Positions 46,869-56,162 of a stretch of DNA of 64,000 nucleotides are shown one piece after another. The DNA comes from Nonlabens sp. Hel1_33_55 (GTDB taxonomy: Bacteria > Bacteroidota > Bacteroidia > Flavobacteriales > Flavobacteriaceae): contig NZ_LT627735.1 in NCBI RefSeq assembly GCF_900101765.1, positions 1 through 64,000 on the forward strand. Direction: 5' to 3'. Position 1 is the stretch's first letter. Every line of letters starts with the position of its first letter. Position numbers and translations under genes: made by a program. Under the pieces are notes generated by a model. The model did no database searches and was not told the origin of the DNA. It was given only the letters and a program-made list of their open reading frames with translations.

Positions 46869-48605
46869 ATGTTCCAGAACCTGAAATATATAACTGCAGC
46901 GGTCGCTGCGGTACTGATTACAAACATTGCAAGTGCACAAACTACTGAAGAAGATAAACTCAATGGTGGAACTATCACGGTCGTCAAGGCCTATGATCCA
47001 TCAGTCGCAGATGCTTTTAAAGTAAAGAGCACGCCGCAGTTGAACGACACGACAAGAATCCAGAAGAAAGCAGTCACTTACAGCATTTTCTCGGTTCCAG
47101 TTGCTTCTACTTTTACACCTGCAAAAGGAAAGTTGTCTAGACTAAAACCTAGAAAACGACCTACCTATTATGATAACTATGCCAGATTAGGATTTGGGAA
47201 CTATGGAAATATTGTAGCAGAATTTGCTGGCAATATCGAGGTAGATAAGGACAGTGATTTTGGAATATTCCTGAATCACAACTCATCTTTAGGAGGTATC
47301 AATGAGGCTGTTTTAGATGATTCGTATTTAGATACGGCGCTAGATTTATCTTACGGTCACCGTTCGCGAGATGCTAGTTTTGGAATTACAGCTGGAGCAA
47401 GATACCAGGGCGCTAACCTTTATGGTGTGCGTGAACCGTTTAGACAACAGATCATCGATCAGGATCTGGATGATAAAGATGTAGGAGTCAATTATCTCTC
47501 GTACGGATTGGGCGGTAATCTGGACTTTTTTGATTCACCTTTCAAAAATATTCAGGCAAAGTTTACGGGAATTACCAGCGATATGGACGGTAGTGAAATA
47601 CGAGCCATGATTAATCCTAACCTTGCTTTTGACATCGAGGACACTGAATTTGAATTAGGAGTTTCTCTGGATTATTTGTCTGGTAGTTTTGACGAGCAAG
47701 GTCGCGTACCAGCACAAACAGATTATTCCTATGTCAGTACTGGAATCAACCCAAGCATCAATCTATATGGTGACTTATATAAGGTGGAGCTAGGTGCGAC
47801 GCTCAACTATTTATCAGATATAGAGAATAGCGACGGGCAGTTTAATGTCTATCCAGATATTCTAGCAACTTATAAATTACTGGACGATCAGATCATTGCC
47901 TACACTCAGATTTATGGAGGTCTTGATATGAATAGCCTACAACAGTTTGCAGATGAAAACGTGTTCCTTGCACCAGCTATTGATGTCATACCAACTGATC
48001 GAGTGATCGATGCACAATTAGGATTGAAAGGAAAGGTCACAAATAATTTAGGTTACAAAATCTATGGTGGTTACAAGAAGGAAAATAACCGTTCTTTCTA
48101 TACTAAGGACACTGGTCTTATTCTTGCCGCTGGTGCTCCTAAAGATGAACTGGGTAATGTTTTCTTTACAGAATACGCAGATCTTGCCACCACATTTATA
48201 GGCGCATCTTTAAGTGTTGATGTAAGCTCAAAATTCAATATGACACTTAGTGGCCGCAGTATGAATTATGATGTGACCAACGGTGATGATATTGAAAATA
48301 CCGCTTCGCAATTGCCACAATTCACTGCAGATGTTGTGGGAACTTTGCAAATCACTGACAAGTTAGATATAGGAACGACCGTTTACTTTGTGGGCGAGCG
48401 TGATGTTTACAGAACCGGTTTTGGAACTGAATCGCTGGATAGTTTTGTGGATCTAAATCTAGATGCCAATTATAAAATTAATTCAAGGTTGACCGTTTTC
48501 CTTCGTGGGAATAATTTGACTGGTGGTAACTATCAATATTTCTTGGATTATCCGGTTCAGGATCTGCAGGTATTGGGTGGTGCTGTGTATAAATTTGATT
48601 TTTAA
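46869..48605 (+). CDS. Outer-membrane beta-barrel protein, TonB-receptor-like without plug
   Basis: The 578-residue protein has a signal peptide ending IASAQ, a short periplasmic stretch (GGTITVVKAYDPSVADAFKVK), then alternating amphipathic strands with many Tyr, Gly and Asp residues and a C-terminal strand ending VYKFDF, a terminal aromatic typical of beta-barrel proteins. I see no TonB box or plug domain, so it is more likely a structural partner or pore than a TonB-dependent receptor. It follows the TPR gene by one base, an operon. Confidence 0.8.
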   Translation: MFQNLKYITAAVAAVLITNIASAQTTEEDKLNGGTITVVKAYDPSVADAFKVKSTPQLNDTTRIQKKAVTYSIFSVPVASTFTPAKGKLSRLKPRKRPTYYDNYARLGFGNYGNIVAEFAGNIEVDKDSDFGIFLNHNSSLGGINEAVLDDSYLDTALDLSYGHRSRDASFGITAGARYQGANLYGVREPFRQQIIDQDLDDKDVGVNYLSYGLGGNLDFFDSPFKNIQAKFTGITSDMDGSEIRAMINPNLAFDIEDTEFELGVSLDYLSGSFDEQGRVPAQTDYSYVSTGINPSINLYGDLYKVELGATLNYLSDIENSDGQFNVYPDILATYKLLDDQIIAYTQIYGGLDMNSLQQFADENVFLAPAIDVIPTDRVIDAQLGLKGKVTNNLGYKIYGGYKKENNRSFYTKDTGLILAAGAPKDELGNVFFTEYADLATTFIGASLSVDVSSKFNMTLSGRSMNYDVTNGDDIENTASQLPQFTADVVGTLQITDKLDIGTTVYFVGERDVYRTGFGTESLDSFVDLNLDANYKINSRLTVFLRGNNLTGGNYQYFLDYPVQDLQVLGGAVYKFDF

Positions 48606-48614
48606 TGTAGAGTT

Positions 48615-48649
48615 CGCTTTCCTGCCTGCCGCAGGCAGGCGCGAAAGCG
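48615..48649. repeat. Palindrome interrupted by a second, nested 19-bp palindrome
   Basis: CGCTTTC (48615-48621) and GCGAAAGCG (48641-48649) are the two ends of the 16-bp element; between them lie 19 inserted bases that, with the flanking C, form the separate palindrome CCTGCCTGCCGCAGGCAGG (48621-48639). The insert sits almost at the centre of the older palindrome, so the whole still folds as one hairpin. It starts ten bases after the barrel gene's stop. Confidence 0.9.
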
Positions 48650-48661
48650 GACACATAAAAA

Positions 48662-48715
48662 CCTAAAAACACTAAAAAGAAGTCACTCATAAAAGTGGCT
48701 TCTTTTTGTTTTAGG
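48662..48715 (+). terminator. Terminator after the TPR-barrel operon
   Basis: AAAAGAAGTCACT and AGTGGCTTCTTTT pair with one G:T, and outer CCTAAAA / TTTTAGG extend the stem; a T run is inside the 3' arm. Confidence 0.8.
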
Positions 48716-48750
48716 CTAGGTCTAAGATCTTTGTGCCTTATTTTTATGCC

Positions 48751-50385
48751 ATGAAAAAATTCTTCTTCCTCGCAGCGGCGTTCGTACTATTATCTTGTCA
48801 AAATAAAGATGCAGATAATTACGTCGATGCCATATACACGAATGGTAACATCTATACCGTTGACAATGATTTCTCTACGGCAACCGCTATGGCCGTTAAA
48901 GACGGGAAAGTTTTTGCTATAGGAACTCAAGAAGAAATTGATGCGCTCAATTTGAAGTCTGATGATATGATCGATCTTGAAGGTCAATTCGTTTATCCAG
49001 GATTAATTGATGCACATTGTCACTTTTACAGATTTGGCGAGCAGTTGCAGCAGGTAGATTTAGTTGGAACCACTAGTTATCAAGAGGTATTGGATCGAGT
49101 GAGCGCCTTTCAAGAAAAGAATAATAAATCATACATCATAGGTCGCGGTTGGGATCAAAACGATTGGGAAGAAAAAGAATATCCTACTAAAAAAGAACTA
49201 AGCGAACTTTTTCCAGATACTCCGGTAGCTTTAACACGTATTGATGGACACGCGATGATCGTGAATCAAGCAGCTCTTGATCTCGCAGCAGTCAACGAAG
49301 AAACAATGTTTTCAGGTGGTGACATTGAGCAAATCGATGGTCAACTCACAGGAATATTAGTAGACAATCCTATGGAATTGATTGAAAAAACATTTCCAGC
49401 CGCGAGCCGTCAGGCAGATATTGAGGCGCTGATTGATGCGCAGGAAATCAACTTCAGTTATGGGTTGACTACGGTTGACGATGCTGGCTTGAATCGTGAA
49501 ACCATAGAATTGATTGACAGCTTACAGCAGGCAGGAACTTTGAAAATGAAGATCTACGCGATGGTGAGTAATACACCAGAGAATTTGGATTACTATTTAG
49601 ATAAAGGCATTGTCAAGACAGACCGTTTAAATGTTAGATCCATTAAGTTTTATGCAGATGGTGCTTTGGGATCTCGTGGTGCTGCGATGAAAGAATCGTA
49701 TTCTGATCGAGAAAATCACTTCGGTGCGCTATTGAGTAGTGTCGAGGACTTCAAGAAAACGGCTGAACGTATTGCAGGTACAGATTACCAAATGAATACA
49801 CATGCTATAGGAGATAGCGCCAACGTGGTGGTTCTCAAAACCTACCGAGAATTATTGAACGACATGCCAAACAGAAGATGGCGTGTGGAACATGCCCAAA
49901 TCATAAGCCCAGCCGATTTTGAATATTTTGACACCGATAGAATCTTGCCGTCTGTACAACCAACTCATGCTACCAGCGATATGTACTGGGCAGAAGATCG
50001 AGTAGGAGAAGAGCGTATCAAAGGCGCTTATGCTTATCAAAAATTATTGGATCAATCTGGTATGCTGGCTTTAGGGACAGATTATCCTGTAGAGCAAGTA
50101 AATCCGTTCTTAACATTTTATGCCGCTGTGGCAAGACAGGACACTAGCGGTTTTCCTGAAGGTGGTTTCAATCCGCAGGATGCTATTTCTAGGGAAGATG
50201 CCTTGAGAGGAATGACGATTTGGGCGGCTTACTCTAATTTTGAAGAAGATGAAAAAGGAAGTCTGGAAAAAGGAAAAGCTGCGGACTTTATGATTCTTCA
50301 AGAAGACCTCATCAACATGGCTATTCAGGATGTACCAAATCTAAAAGTAAAAGCTACCTACGTTAATGGAGAGAAAGTTTACTGA
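48751..50385 (+). CDS. Amidohydrolase family lipoprotein (YtcJ-like, amidohydrolase 3)
   Basis: The 544-residue protein begins at ATG 48751 with a lipoprotein signal peptide (lipobox VLLSC). The metal-dependent hydrolase domain shows VKDGKVFAIGTQEEI, the HxH site GLIDAHCHFYRFG, RIDGHAMIVNQAAL, KFYADGALGSRGAAM, VEHAQIISPADFEYF and a C-terminal LGTDYPVEQVNP plus GKAADFMIL. Family members cleave N-acyl or amide bonds; the substrate is not known. As a lipoprotein it acts in the envelope. It is a single gene between two strong hairpins. Confidence 0.88.
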   Translation: MKKFFFLAAAFVLLSCQNKDADNYVDAIYTNGNIYTVDNDFSTATAMAVKDGKVFAIGTQEEIDALNLKSDDMIDLEGQFVYPGLIDAHCHFYRFGEQLQQVDLVGTTSYQEVLDRVSAFQEKNNKSYIIGRGWDQNDWEEKEYPTKKELSELFPDTPVALTRIDGHAMIVNQAALDLAAVNEETMFSGGDIEQIDGQLTGILVDNPMELIEKTFPAASRQADIEALIDAQEINFSYGLTTVDDAGLNRETIELIDSLQQAGTLKMKIYAMVSNTPENLDYYLDKGIVKTDRLNVRSIKFYADGALGSRGAAMKESYSDRENHFGALLSSVEDFKKTAERIAGTDYQMNTHAIGDSANVVVLKTYRELLNDMPNRRWRVEHAQIISPADFEYFDTDRILPSVQPTHATSDMYWAEDRVGEERIKGAYAYQKLLDQSGMLALGTDYPVEQVNPFLTFYAAVARQDTSGFPEGGFNPQDAISREDALRGMTIWAAYSNFEEDEKGSLEKGKAADFMILQEDLINMAIQDVPNLKVKATYVNGEKVY

Positions 50386-50410
50386 GACCTTTTCTTAAAT
50401 TACAGAAAGA

Positions 50411-50448
50411 AAAAACGGCTGATCCATTATTATGAGATCAGCCGTTTT
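50411..50448. terminator. Bidirectional terminator between amidohydrolase and DUF1232 genes
   Basis: AAAACGGCTGATC and GATCAGCCGTTTT form a 13-bp stem flanked by A and T tracts between convergent genes. Confidence 0.9.
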
Positions 50449-50486
50449 CAATTATAAAAAGTCGGTAGTAAGTAAAACTGTATGTT

Positions 50487-50924
50487 TTACTTAGCCTGCT
50501 CCAATGTTTCTATCTCGTCAGGTGTTGTTAGATTGTGCGAGAGTTTCCAGTCTAGGTATTTGTGTAGATCAGAATCTATCCAGCCTACAACTATCGTCAT
50601 TACGGTCATGTCGTCTAGATATCCCAATCCTGGAATGAAATCTGGAATAAGGTCAAAAGGACTTAAAACATAAAGTAGCGCACCACCTATCGCTGCAATT
50701 GTAAACCATGGCACTGCAGTGTAAATCCCCTTGCGATAGTCTTTGATCATCATCATCATGACATCAAATAGCTTGTAGTATTTTTTAAGGACTTTGACGG
50801 TGGACATTATAAAGGAAATCTTTCCTTCTCTTTTGATCACCTTATCCACATCATCTGTTGTGGTGTTTTCGGTTTGATCTCTAACGTATTCCTCGTCAGG
50901 AGTAAATGTATCTTTTAAACTCAT
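50487..50924 (-). CDS. DUF1232 (YkvA-family) membrane protein
   Basis: The 145-residue protein carries the DUF1232 signature ALLYVLSPFDLIPDFIPGLG-YLDD in a hydrophobic hairpin, preceded by a charged N-terminal region and followed by a short cytosolic tail. The function of the family is unknown. Its ATG overlaps the stop of the upstream VOC gene by 4 bp, so both are translated from one transcript. Confidence 0.88.
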   Translation of the reverse strand: MSLKDTFTPDEEYVRDQTENTTTDDVDKVIKREGKISFIMSTVKVLKKYYKLFDVMMMMIKDYRKGIYTAVPWFTIAAIGGALLYVLSPFDLIPDFIPGLGYLDDMTVMTIVVGWIDSDLHKYLDWKLSHNLTTPDEIETLEQAK

Positions 50925-51337
50925 GTTGCAAATATTTGGTTGAAATCCTTGAACGATTTGAATTCTAAGGCGTTTCCGCTAGGATCCTTGAAGAACATGG
51001 TGGCCTGCTCGCCTGGTTGTCCTTCAAATCGTATGTAGGGTTCGATTATAAATTGAATGTTTTTGTTTCGTAACGCTTTCGCGAAAGCGTGGAAATTCTC
51101 CCATTCCAGCACAACACCAAAATGCGGAACTGGTACCGCCTTTCCATCGACAGCATTTGTTACTTCTGGAGTGATATTATCACTAATATGAATCACTAGT
51201 TGGTGACCAAAGAAATCAAAGTCAACCCATTGATCGCTACTGCGACCTTCTTTCATGCCTAGCGTATCGCGATAAAACTCCCTAGTAGTAGTGATTTCAC
51301 GTACGGGAATGGCAAGATGGAATGGTGTTAAACTCAT
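50921..51337 (-). CDS. VOC (glyoxalase/dioxygenase superfamily) protein
   Basis: The 138-residue protein has the paired beta-alpha-beta-beta-beta modules of the vicinal oxygen chelate fold: FHLAIPVREITTTREFYRDT (first metal His) with FFGHQLVIHI, then HFGVVLEWENFHAFAKAL and DPSGNALEFKSF with a metal Glu. The metal-dependent reaction is unknown. Palindrome 51074 encodes AFAKA within the second-module helix. Confidence 0.88.
   Translation of the reverse strand: MSLTPFHLAIPVREITTTREFYRDTLGMKEGRSSDQWVDFDFFGHQLVIHISDNITPEVTNAVDGKAVPVPHFGVVLEWENFHAFAKALRNKNIQFIIEPYIRFEGQPGEQATMFFKDPSGNALEFKSFKDFNQIFAT
51074..51089. repeat. 16-bp palindrome inside the VOC gene
   Basis: Exact copy, read on the minus strand as A-F-A-K-A in FHAFAKALRN. 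Confidence 0.95.
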
Positions 51338-51350
51338 GTTCTAAATGTAT

Positions 51351-51380
51351 AAAAAAAGCCGTTCTTGTAAGAAACGGCTT
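51351..51380 (-). terminator. Terminator of clpP
   Basis: AAGCCGTT and AACGGCTT form an 8-bp stem; on the minus strand it is followed by a T run, directly after the clpP stop. Confidence 0.8.
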
Positions 51381-51400
51381 AGGTTAATGTATTCTCAATT

Positions 51401-51943
51401 TTACACGATACCGTCCACGATACCGTATTCCATAGCTTCATCTGCACCCATCCAGTAATCACGGTTAAAATCTTTCATGACTTTTTCAAAAGTCTGGCCG
51501 CAATTATCTGCTAATATTTGTGCACTCAATTCTTTGGTTTTCAAAATCTCTGCAGCAGTGATTTCAAGATCTGCACCAGTACCACGCGCACCACCACTAG
51601 GTTGGTGAATCATGACACGGCCGTGTTTCTGTATCATTCGCTTGCCTTTTTTACCACCACTCAACAATATACTTCCCATGGAAGCTGCAAGACCGCTGCA
51701 AACCGTACTCACAGGGCTACTCAATTGCTGCATCGTATCATATATAGAAAAACCTGCAGTTACATAGCCACCTGGGCTATTGATTACAAATGTTATTTCT
51801 TCATTACTTAATGAATCTAAGAATAGAAGTCTGTCCACACAGTGTCTTGCTGTACGGTCGTCTACCATTCCCCAAATGAACAACTTGCGCTGTTCAATGA
51901 ACTTTTCATCTATTTTATCTTGAAGTTTTATCGCTTTACTCAT
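51401..51943 (-). CDS. ClpP-type ATP-dependent protease proteolytic subunit (short form)
   Basis: The 180-residue serine protease has the ClpP triad: Ser in GLAASMGSIL, His in RVMIHQPSGG and Asp in FNRDYWMGADEAMEYG. ClpP forms a barrel that degrades proteins delivered by Clp ATPases. It is shorter than the usual ClpP and lacks most of the N-terminal propeptide and axial-loop region, so it is probably a second paralog, not the main housekeeping subunit. Start ATG 51943 (MSKAIKLQDKIDEKF). It is a single-gene unit. Confidence 0.88.
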   Translation of the reverse strand: MSKAIKLQDKIDEKFIEQRKLFIWGMVDDRTARHCVDRLLFLDSLSNEEITFVINSPGGYVTAGFSIYDTMQQLSSPVSTVCSGLAASMGSILLSGGKKGKRMIQKHGRVMIHQPSGGARGTGADLEITAAEILKTKELSAQILADNCGQTFEKVMKDFNRDYWMGADEAMEYGIVDGIV

Positions 51944-52001
51944 TCAATTTTTGTTTGGTATAAAAATAAGAAAATCTATGTTGGTAGCTGTTGTATTGAT
52001 C

Positions 52002-53024
52002 TTAAATGGCTTCCTTTTGATCGCCGTATTCTTTTTTATAGATTTTAATTAGAAGTAAAAATAAACTGATCAAAAGTGGCCCAAAAATTAGACCTATAAA
52101 ACCGAATAGCGGCACACCTACCACAACTCCTATAAGTGTTATTAATGGGTGTATATCTGCCAGCTTTTTTTGAACAATTAATCTGAAGAGGTTATCTGTA
52201 GATCCTACTACCACGGCTCCATAGATTAAAATTCCAATGGCAGACTCTGTCTCGCCTTGAGCTAATAATAATATTACCACAGGAGCAATACCTAAAGCTG
52301 TTCCCACAAAAGGGATCATACTACCTATAACGGTAACACCAAACCAAAAGAATGGATTGTCAACCCCAAATATGTAATAACCTATAAGCGCCACAATACC
52401 TTGCATGATGGCTACTAGAGGAATGGCAAGTGCATTTGACTTTACAAGATCTATACTTTCCTTGCCTATGGCTTTAATGTTTTTCTTTTTTAAAGGCAGA
52501 TATCTCAATGTCGCATTTTGCCATGTTTTTCTCTCGATCAGCATATAATACAAAAGGAAAAACATCACACCAACTGCTATAAAAACGGTAAGGCTAGAAT
52601 CGGCAAAATTGCTAAATACGTAGGATAGCGTGCTTTTCACTTGTTCGCCGTCAATTGCTGGGACTACATCAAAACCTACGTAATCTTCAATTTGCCTGAT
52701 TTGTGTTCTTATTTGTTCCGTGATTTGATCGCTATTAGCAACTGCATCTTTGATTTGCGAGGTGAAAAGAAGTCCTAGACCTGCTACAGGTAATAAGATG
52801 ACAATGACACTTACAACCAAAAGAAGCGTTGCCGCAACCCAGGGTTTCCAGCCTTTTTCTTCAAAAAACCGTTGGGCTGGAACTAGTAATACATAAAGAG
52901 TAACGGCAGCGAGAACACCACCTAAATAGGGAAGCATTTCATAGATGATGAGCACTGCTGCCACCATGAGAATGAGAACGACAAAAATCTGTCTTATAAT
53001 ACTGGCTGGAATTTTTTGTTGCAT
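52002..53024 (-). CDS. AI-2E family transporter (YdiK/PerM-like permease)
   Basis: The 340-residue inner-membrane protein has about seven helices and the family pattern PYLGGVLAAVTLYVLLVPAQ, a long soluble loop with LIERKTWQNATLRYLPLKKK and the C-terminal GSMIPFVGTALGIAPVVIL, then IHPLITLIGVVVGVPLFGFIG. Members export autoinducer-2 or act as Na+/H+ antiporters; the actual substrate is unknown. The 79-residue gene precedes it by 2 bp. Confidence 0.88.
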   Translation of the reverse strand: MQQKIPASIIRQIFVVLILMVAAVLIIYEMLPYLGGVLAAVTLYVLLVPAQRFFEEKGWKPWVAATLLLVVSVIVILLPVAGLGLLFTSQIKDAVANSDQITEQIRTQIRQIEDYVGFDVVPAIDGEQVKSTLSYVFSNFADSSLTVFIAVGVMFFLLYYMLIERKTWQNATLRYLPLKKKNIKAIGKESIDLVKSNALAIPLVAIMQGIVALIGYYIFGVDNPFFWFGVTVIGSMIPFVGTALGIAPVVILLLAQGETESAIGILIYGAVVVGSTDNLFRLIVQKKLADIHPLITLIGVVVGVPLFGFIGLIFGPLLISLFLLLIKIYKKEYGDQKEAI

Positions 53025-53026
53025 AA

Positions 53027-53266
53027 TTAGTTGTTGCGTAGAGCATTAATAAGTTCCTGCTTATTCATTTTTGAGCGGCCGTCAATTCCTACTTTCTTAG
53101 CTTGTTCGTAGAGCTCATCTTTGGTGCGCTCCTCATATTTTTCTGCATTACCACCTTTTTTTCCACTGTCTGGAGTATTAGCAATGCGCGCTGCTTTTTC
53201 TTGAGAATATCCTTTGTCCCTCAACGCATCATATTGCTCCTCATTTTTTATGCTAGGTCTGCCCAT
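53027..53266 (-). CDS. Small Rho-N/SAP-like domain protein (DUF7218-like)
   Basis: The 79-residue basic protein has MGRPSIKNEEQYDALRDKGY, NTPDSGKKGGNAEKYEER and a C-terminal Rho N-terminal-like helix-extended-loop-helix (LYEQAKKVGIDGRSKMNKQELINAL), which in related proteins binds nucleic acid. The role is unknown; some homologs are stress-related. It lies 2 bp upstream of the transporter gene on the same strand. Confidence 0.82.
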   Translation of the reverse strand: MGRPSIKNEEQYDALRDKGYSQEKAARIANTPDSGKKGGNAEKYEERTKDELYEQAKKVGIDGRSKMNKQELINALRNN

Positions 53267-53307
53267 CTTTTTTATTTAAAGATAGATAGAAGCTTTACAG
53301 ACTTTTC

Positions 53308-54144
53308 CTATAAAAAGGCTAAGATTTGATCAACGACTTCTGGAGTGTGAAGACTATGGCCACCTGTTTTTGAAGTATAGGTTGTGGCGTTTTTTAATCC
53401 TGCTGCAATAGACGCCATGCTTTTGTAGCTTACAATAGCATCCTGCTCGCTATGAACCAGTAGAACTTCTGCATCAATGTCTTTGACAAAATCTGCAGTA
53501 TTGAAATCAGAAATATGAAACCCGTAGTATTTGTAAAGTAGGTCGTCCATTCCATGATAGACCTTATCGTTGAATCCAGTGAGGCGTTGATAGCCTCTCA
53601 TGATTTTATCAAAGCGATCTGGACCACCCAATAGGACTAATTTTTCCAGATACGTATGCGGATTTTTAGATTCCTGATAAACCGTCGCCATGGCTCCAAC
53701 GCTATGGGCAATAACAATTTCTGGATGAAATAAATCCATTACCTTTTTTATTTCTCTAGAATATTTAACAGCATTAAAATCTGTGCCAGTAGAAGCACCA
53801 TGAGCAGGTGCGTCAATTGAGATGATATTATAATCTAGTTTCTGTAAAGGTTCAATCAAATATTTCCATCGCCACGAATTGGATTCCCAGCCATGAATCA
53901 ATAAAATCGTTTTACCATTTCCTTTCCAATGATATAGCTGAATAAAACCTTCTTCTGTGATCAGCTTTTGTTTGCGGGCTGTATCTAAAAATTCATTTTG
54001 AAAAGGTTGAATTTTTCCTGCTCGTGGATAGCTAAATACACCTAATGCGAGTTTGCCTGCTTTCTCTTTTGAAAAAACAGAAACTGTGTTAAAATAAAAG
54101 CCGTACAATTTAGGTACGGCTTTGTTTATCAAACTTTTTAGCAT
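53308..54144 (-). CDS. Alpha/beta hydrolase
   Basis: The 278-residue protein shows an alpha/beta-hydrolase fold: GNGKTILLIHGWESNSWRW (oxyanion), DAPAHGASTG, nucleophile elbow VIAHSVGAMAT, acid in LLVHSEQDAIV and catalytic His in TGGHSLHTPE. No signal peptide, so probably cytosolic. The substrate is unknown. The neighbouring lipoprotein gene is four bases upstream, suggesting one transcript. Confidence 0.88.
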   Translation of the reverse strand: MLKSLINKAVPKLYGFYFNTVSVFSKEKAGKLALGVFSYPRAGKIQPFQNEFLDTARKQKLITEEGFIQLYHWKGNGKTILLIHGWESNSWRWKYLIEPLQKLDYNIISIDAPAHGASTGTDFNAVKYSREIKKVMDLFHPEIVIAHSVGAMATVYQESKNPHTYLEKLVLLGGPDRFDKIMRGYQRLTGFNDKVYHGMDDLLYKYYGFHISDFNTADFVKDIDAEVLLVHSEQDAIVSYKSMASIAAGLKNATTYTSKTGGHSLHTPEVVDQILAFL

Positions 54145-54148
54145 CGTA

Positions 54149-54694
54149 TTACCAGCTTATGAATACAAATTCTGGTGTTGCCGTATCAGGAATCATGGTG
54201 TTTTCTATAGTTGCACTCATGTCAAATTTCACTTCGGCAGGTAATTCTTCCTTGTCTATGGTGAAGTAAAAATTCTGATCATTGACCCAAACTACAGCGC
54301 TATTAATCATGTTGTCGATACTGCTCACTTTATAAGTCTCGCTGATCGTTTTGAAATCACTGTCAACACTAATACCTTCTGCAGTGACATATCTCTCGTC
54401 ATGCACTCTAATATTTTCAATGGTTGAGGTGCTGTCTGCATCATAAGGAGTTAGAGACAATAAGTGTTTACCACCTTTTTCATAGATCTCAATGGTATTG
54501 GGGCCGTTTGCAAATTCATCTCCTTTTACAGGATTTACAATGCTGTCCATTGCAAAAAGGCTATCCACTTGATACACCATGGCATCTTTAGTCAACATTC
54601 CTATGCGATCCTTGTTCCACTCAAACGGATTTTGCTCCTCTGCACAGCTGGCAAGAAAGGTTATAGTAACTAGTATAAAAAGTAACTTTTTCAT
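54149..54694 (-). CDS. Lipoprotein of unknown function
   Basis: The 181-residue protein begins at ATG 54694 (MKKLLFILVTITFLASC), a lipoprotein signal peptide. The mature part is acidic, beta-rich (ENIRVHDERYVTAEG, AVVWVNDQNFYFTIDKEEL) and I do not recognise its family. A longer upstream reading has no signal peptide. It is probably the first gene of a two-gene unit with the hydrolase. Confidence 0.75.
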   Translation of the reverse strand: MKKLLFILVTITFLASCAEEQNPFEWNKDRIGMLTKDAMVYQVDSLFAMDSIVNPVKGDEFANGPNTIEIYEKGGKHLLSLTPYDADSTSTIENIRVHDERYVTAEGISVDSDFKTISETYKVSSIDNMINSAVVWVNDQNFYFTIDKEELPAEVKFDMSATIENTMIPDTATPEFVFISW

Positions 54695-54783
54695 ATAAAA
54701 ATTTAAGGTTGTAAAATTACGTTGACTGTTGGGACTAGCCAATTAATAAATGGTTTGTTTCTAGTAGATGTTTGTGGCTTTTT

Positions 54784-54799
54784 CGCTTTCGCGAAAGCG
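54784..54799. repeat. 16-bp palindrome upstream of a lipoprotein gene
   Basis: Exact intergenic copy, extended to TTCGCTTTCGCGAAAGCGAA (54782-54801), a 20-bp perfect palindrome between two minus-strand genes. Confidence 0.95.
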
Positions 54800-54846
54800 A
54801 ACTTATCATCGTCTTTTCACATCCTAACAAACAACTTAAAAACTAC

Positions 54847-56091
54847 CTATTGACGTTTCAAGGATTCCATTCTGCTTTTGTAAGTATCATCGGGATTGAG
54901 CTCATAAGCTTTTGTGGCAAACTCCAATGCTTTTTCAAAATCACCCGTGCTTTCATAATACTTTGACATAAAATGATATGGGCTGGAGCTTTCAGGATAA
55001 TATTCCAGCGAGAAGTCAAGGAACATTTTTGATTTCTCAAATTGCTCCATGTCTAGACTCATGTCACCTAGAATAGTAAGCAACTCTTCAGGATAGGGCG
55101 CCACTTGATAACCAAAACGATCTTCCAGCTTCTGAGCGCGATATTTTACGATCTCAAAAAGCTCTTCGTTAGAAGTTTCCGGAGAATTAAATTTATCAGT
55201 GTTTTCCATTTGATACCAATCAAAAGTGGCTATCATTCCATCCATGATCGATGGAAATGCAATCGTGCCATGTAAATCTCGAGGATAAAACTTCCAATCA
55301 AAATCCAACTCGTTTGCAGAGTGCTCTCTAACCATGTCTGCAAAGGCGATGTTTGATCTAGGAAATACGGTGAAGTCAGTCGAATCTTTTACCACATTTT
55401 CTAGCGTCATTTCAGGATCAAGCATACTTAACTGACCGTTGAGAGACATAAAGAGGCTTTTTCCTTTATAATCTTGGGTAGCTAATTTTGTATTGGATTC
55501 CTCTAATAATTTTTGATCATCCCAGTCTAAACTAGGATCAATGGCGAGGTAATTTGAAAATAATTCTGGATGATGGATCAAGGAGTAAATGGTAAACAAA
55601 CCACCATAGGAATGACCAATGAGTGTCCTGAACTGGGTCACTGGATATTTGTTCTCTATAAAAGGAATCAGCTCTTTCTCCATGAACTGAAGAAATGCTT
55701 CAGCTTTTCCATTTTCCTCATTGAAGGGCATCCCGTATTTTTCATTTATAGTTGATGTGGTGAGGTCTCGAACTCTATTTTCTGCATTAGAGATTCCAAC
55801 TAGAATCATCTCTGGTGTAAAACCACCGCTATAAAAGCTCTGTACATTTTTTACGGTTGGTAAAAGAACCTCTCCATCTAAAATGTAAACCACAGGATAT
55901 TGTTGTGATCCATTGTTTTGAAAACCGTCGGGTAATTCTATATAAATCTCCCTGTTTTCATTAAGGATTTCCGAATAAAGGATATCCACAACACCTGTTT
56001 TTTCCAAATAACTTTTGCCTGGATCCTTTTGAGAAGCACAGGTAAGACTGACTAAAATTAATAAGCTGGCAGTCAATATATATCTAATCAT
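54847..56091 (-). CDS. Esterase-like alpha/beta hydrolase with C-terminal TPR repeats
   Basis: The 414-residue protein has a lipoprotein-like signal (LLILVSLTC), an esterase-D/IroE-type domain (YPVVYILDGE, LIGHSYGGLFTIYSL as nucleophile, DPSLDWDD, and RDLHGTIAF with the catalytic His) and C-terminal TPR-like helices (DFSLEYYPESSSPYHFM, FEKALEFATKAYELNPDD). Related enzymes hydrolyse esters such as siderophores or are of unknown substrate. It is single on the minus strand. Confidence 0.85.
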   Translation of the reverse strand: MIRYILTASLLILVSLTCASQKDPGKSYLEKTGVVDILYSEILNENREIYIELPDGFQNNGSQQYPVVYILDGEVLLPTVKNVQSFYSGGFTPEMILVGISNAENRVRDLTTSTINEKYGMPFNEENGKAEAFLQFMEKELIPFIENKYPVTQFRTLIGHSYGGLFTIYSLIHHPELFSNYLAIDPSLDWDDQKLLEESNTKLATQDYKGKSLFMSLNGQLSMLDPEMTLENVVKDSTDFTVFPRSNIAFADMVREHSANELDFDWKFYPRDLHGTIAFPSIMDGMIATFDWYQMENTDKFNSPETSNEELFEIVKYRAQKLEDRFGYQVAPYPEELLTILGDMSLDMEQFEKSKMFLDFSLEYYPESSSPYHFMSKYYESTGDFEKALEFATKAYELNPDDTYKSRMESLKRQ

Positions 56092-56162
56092 TTTTGAGAT
56101 TTAATGTTTGAACTCGGCTCGTTAGGTTGCATGGATTAAGAGCGCGAGAATAATAGTTATGG

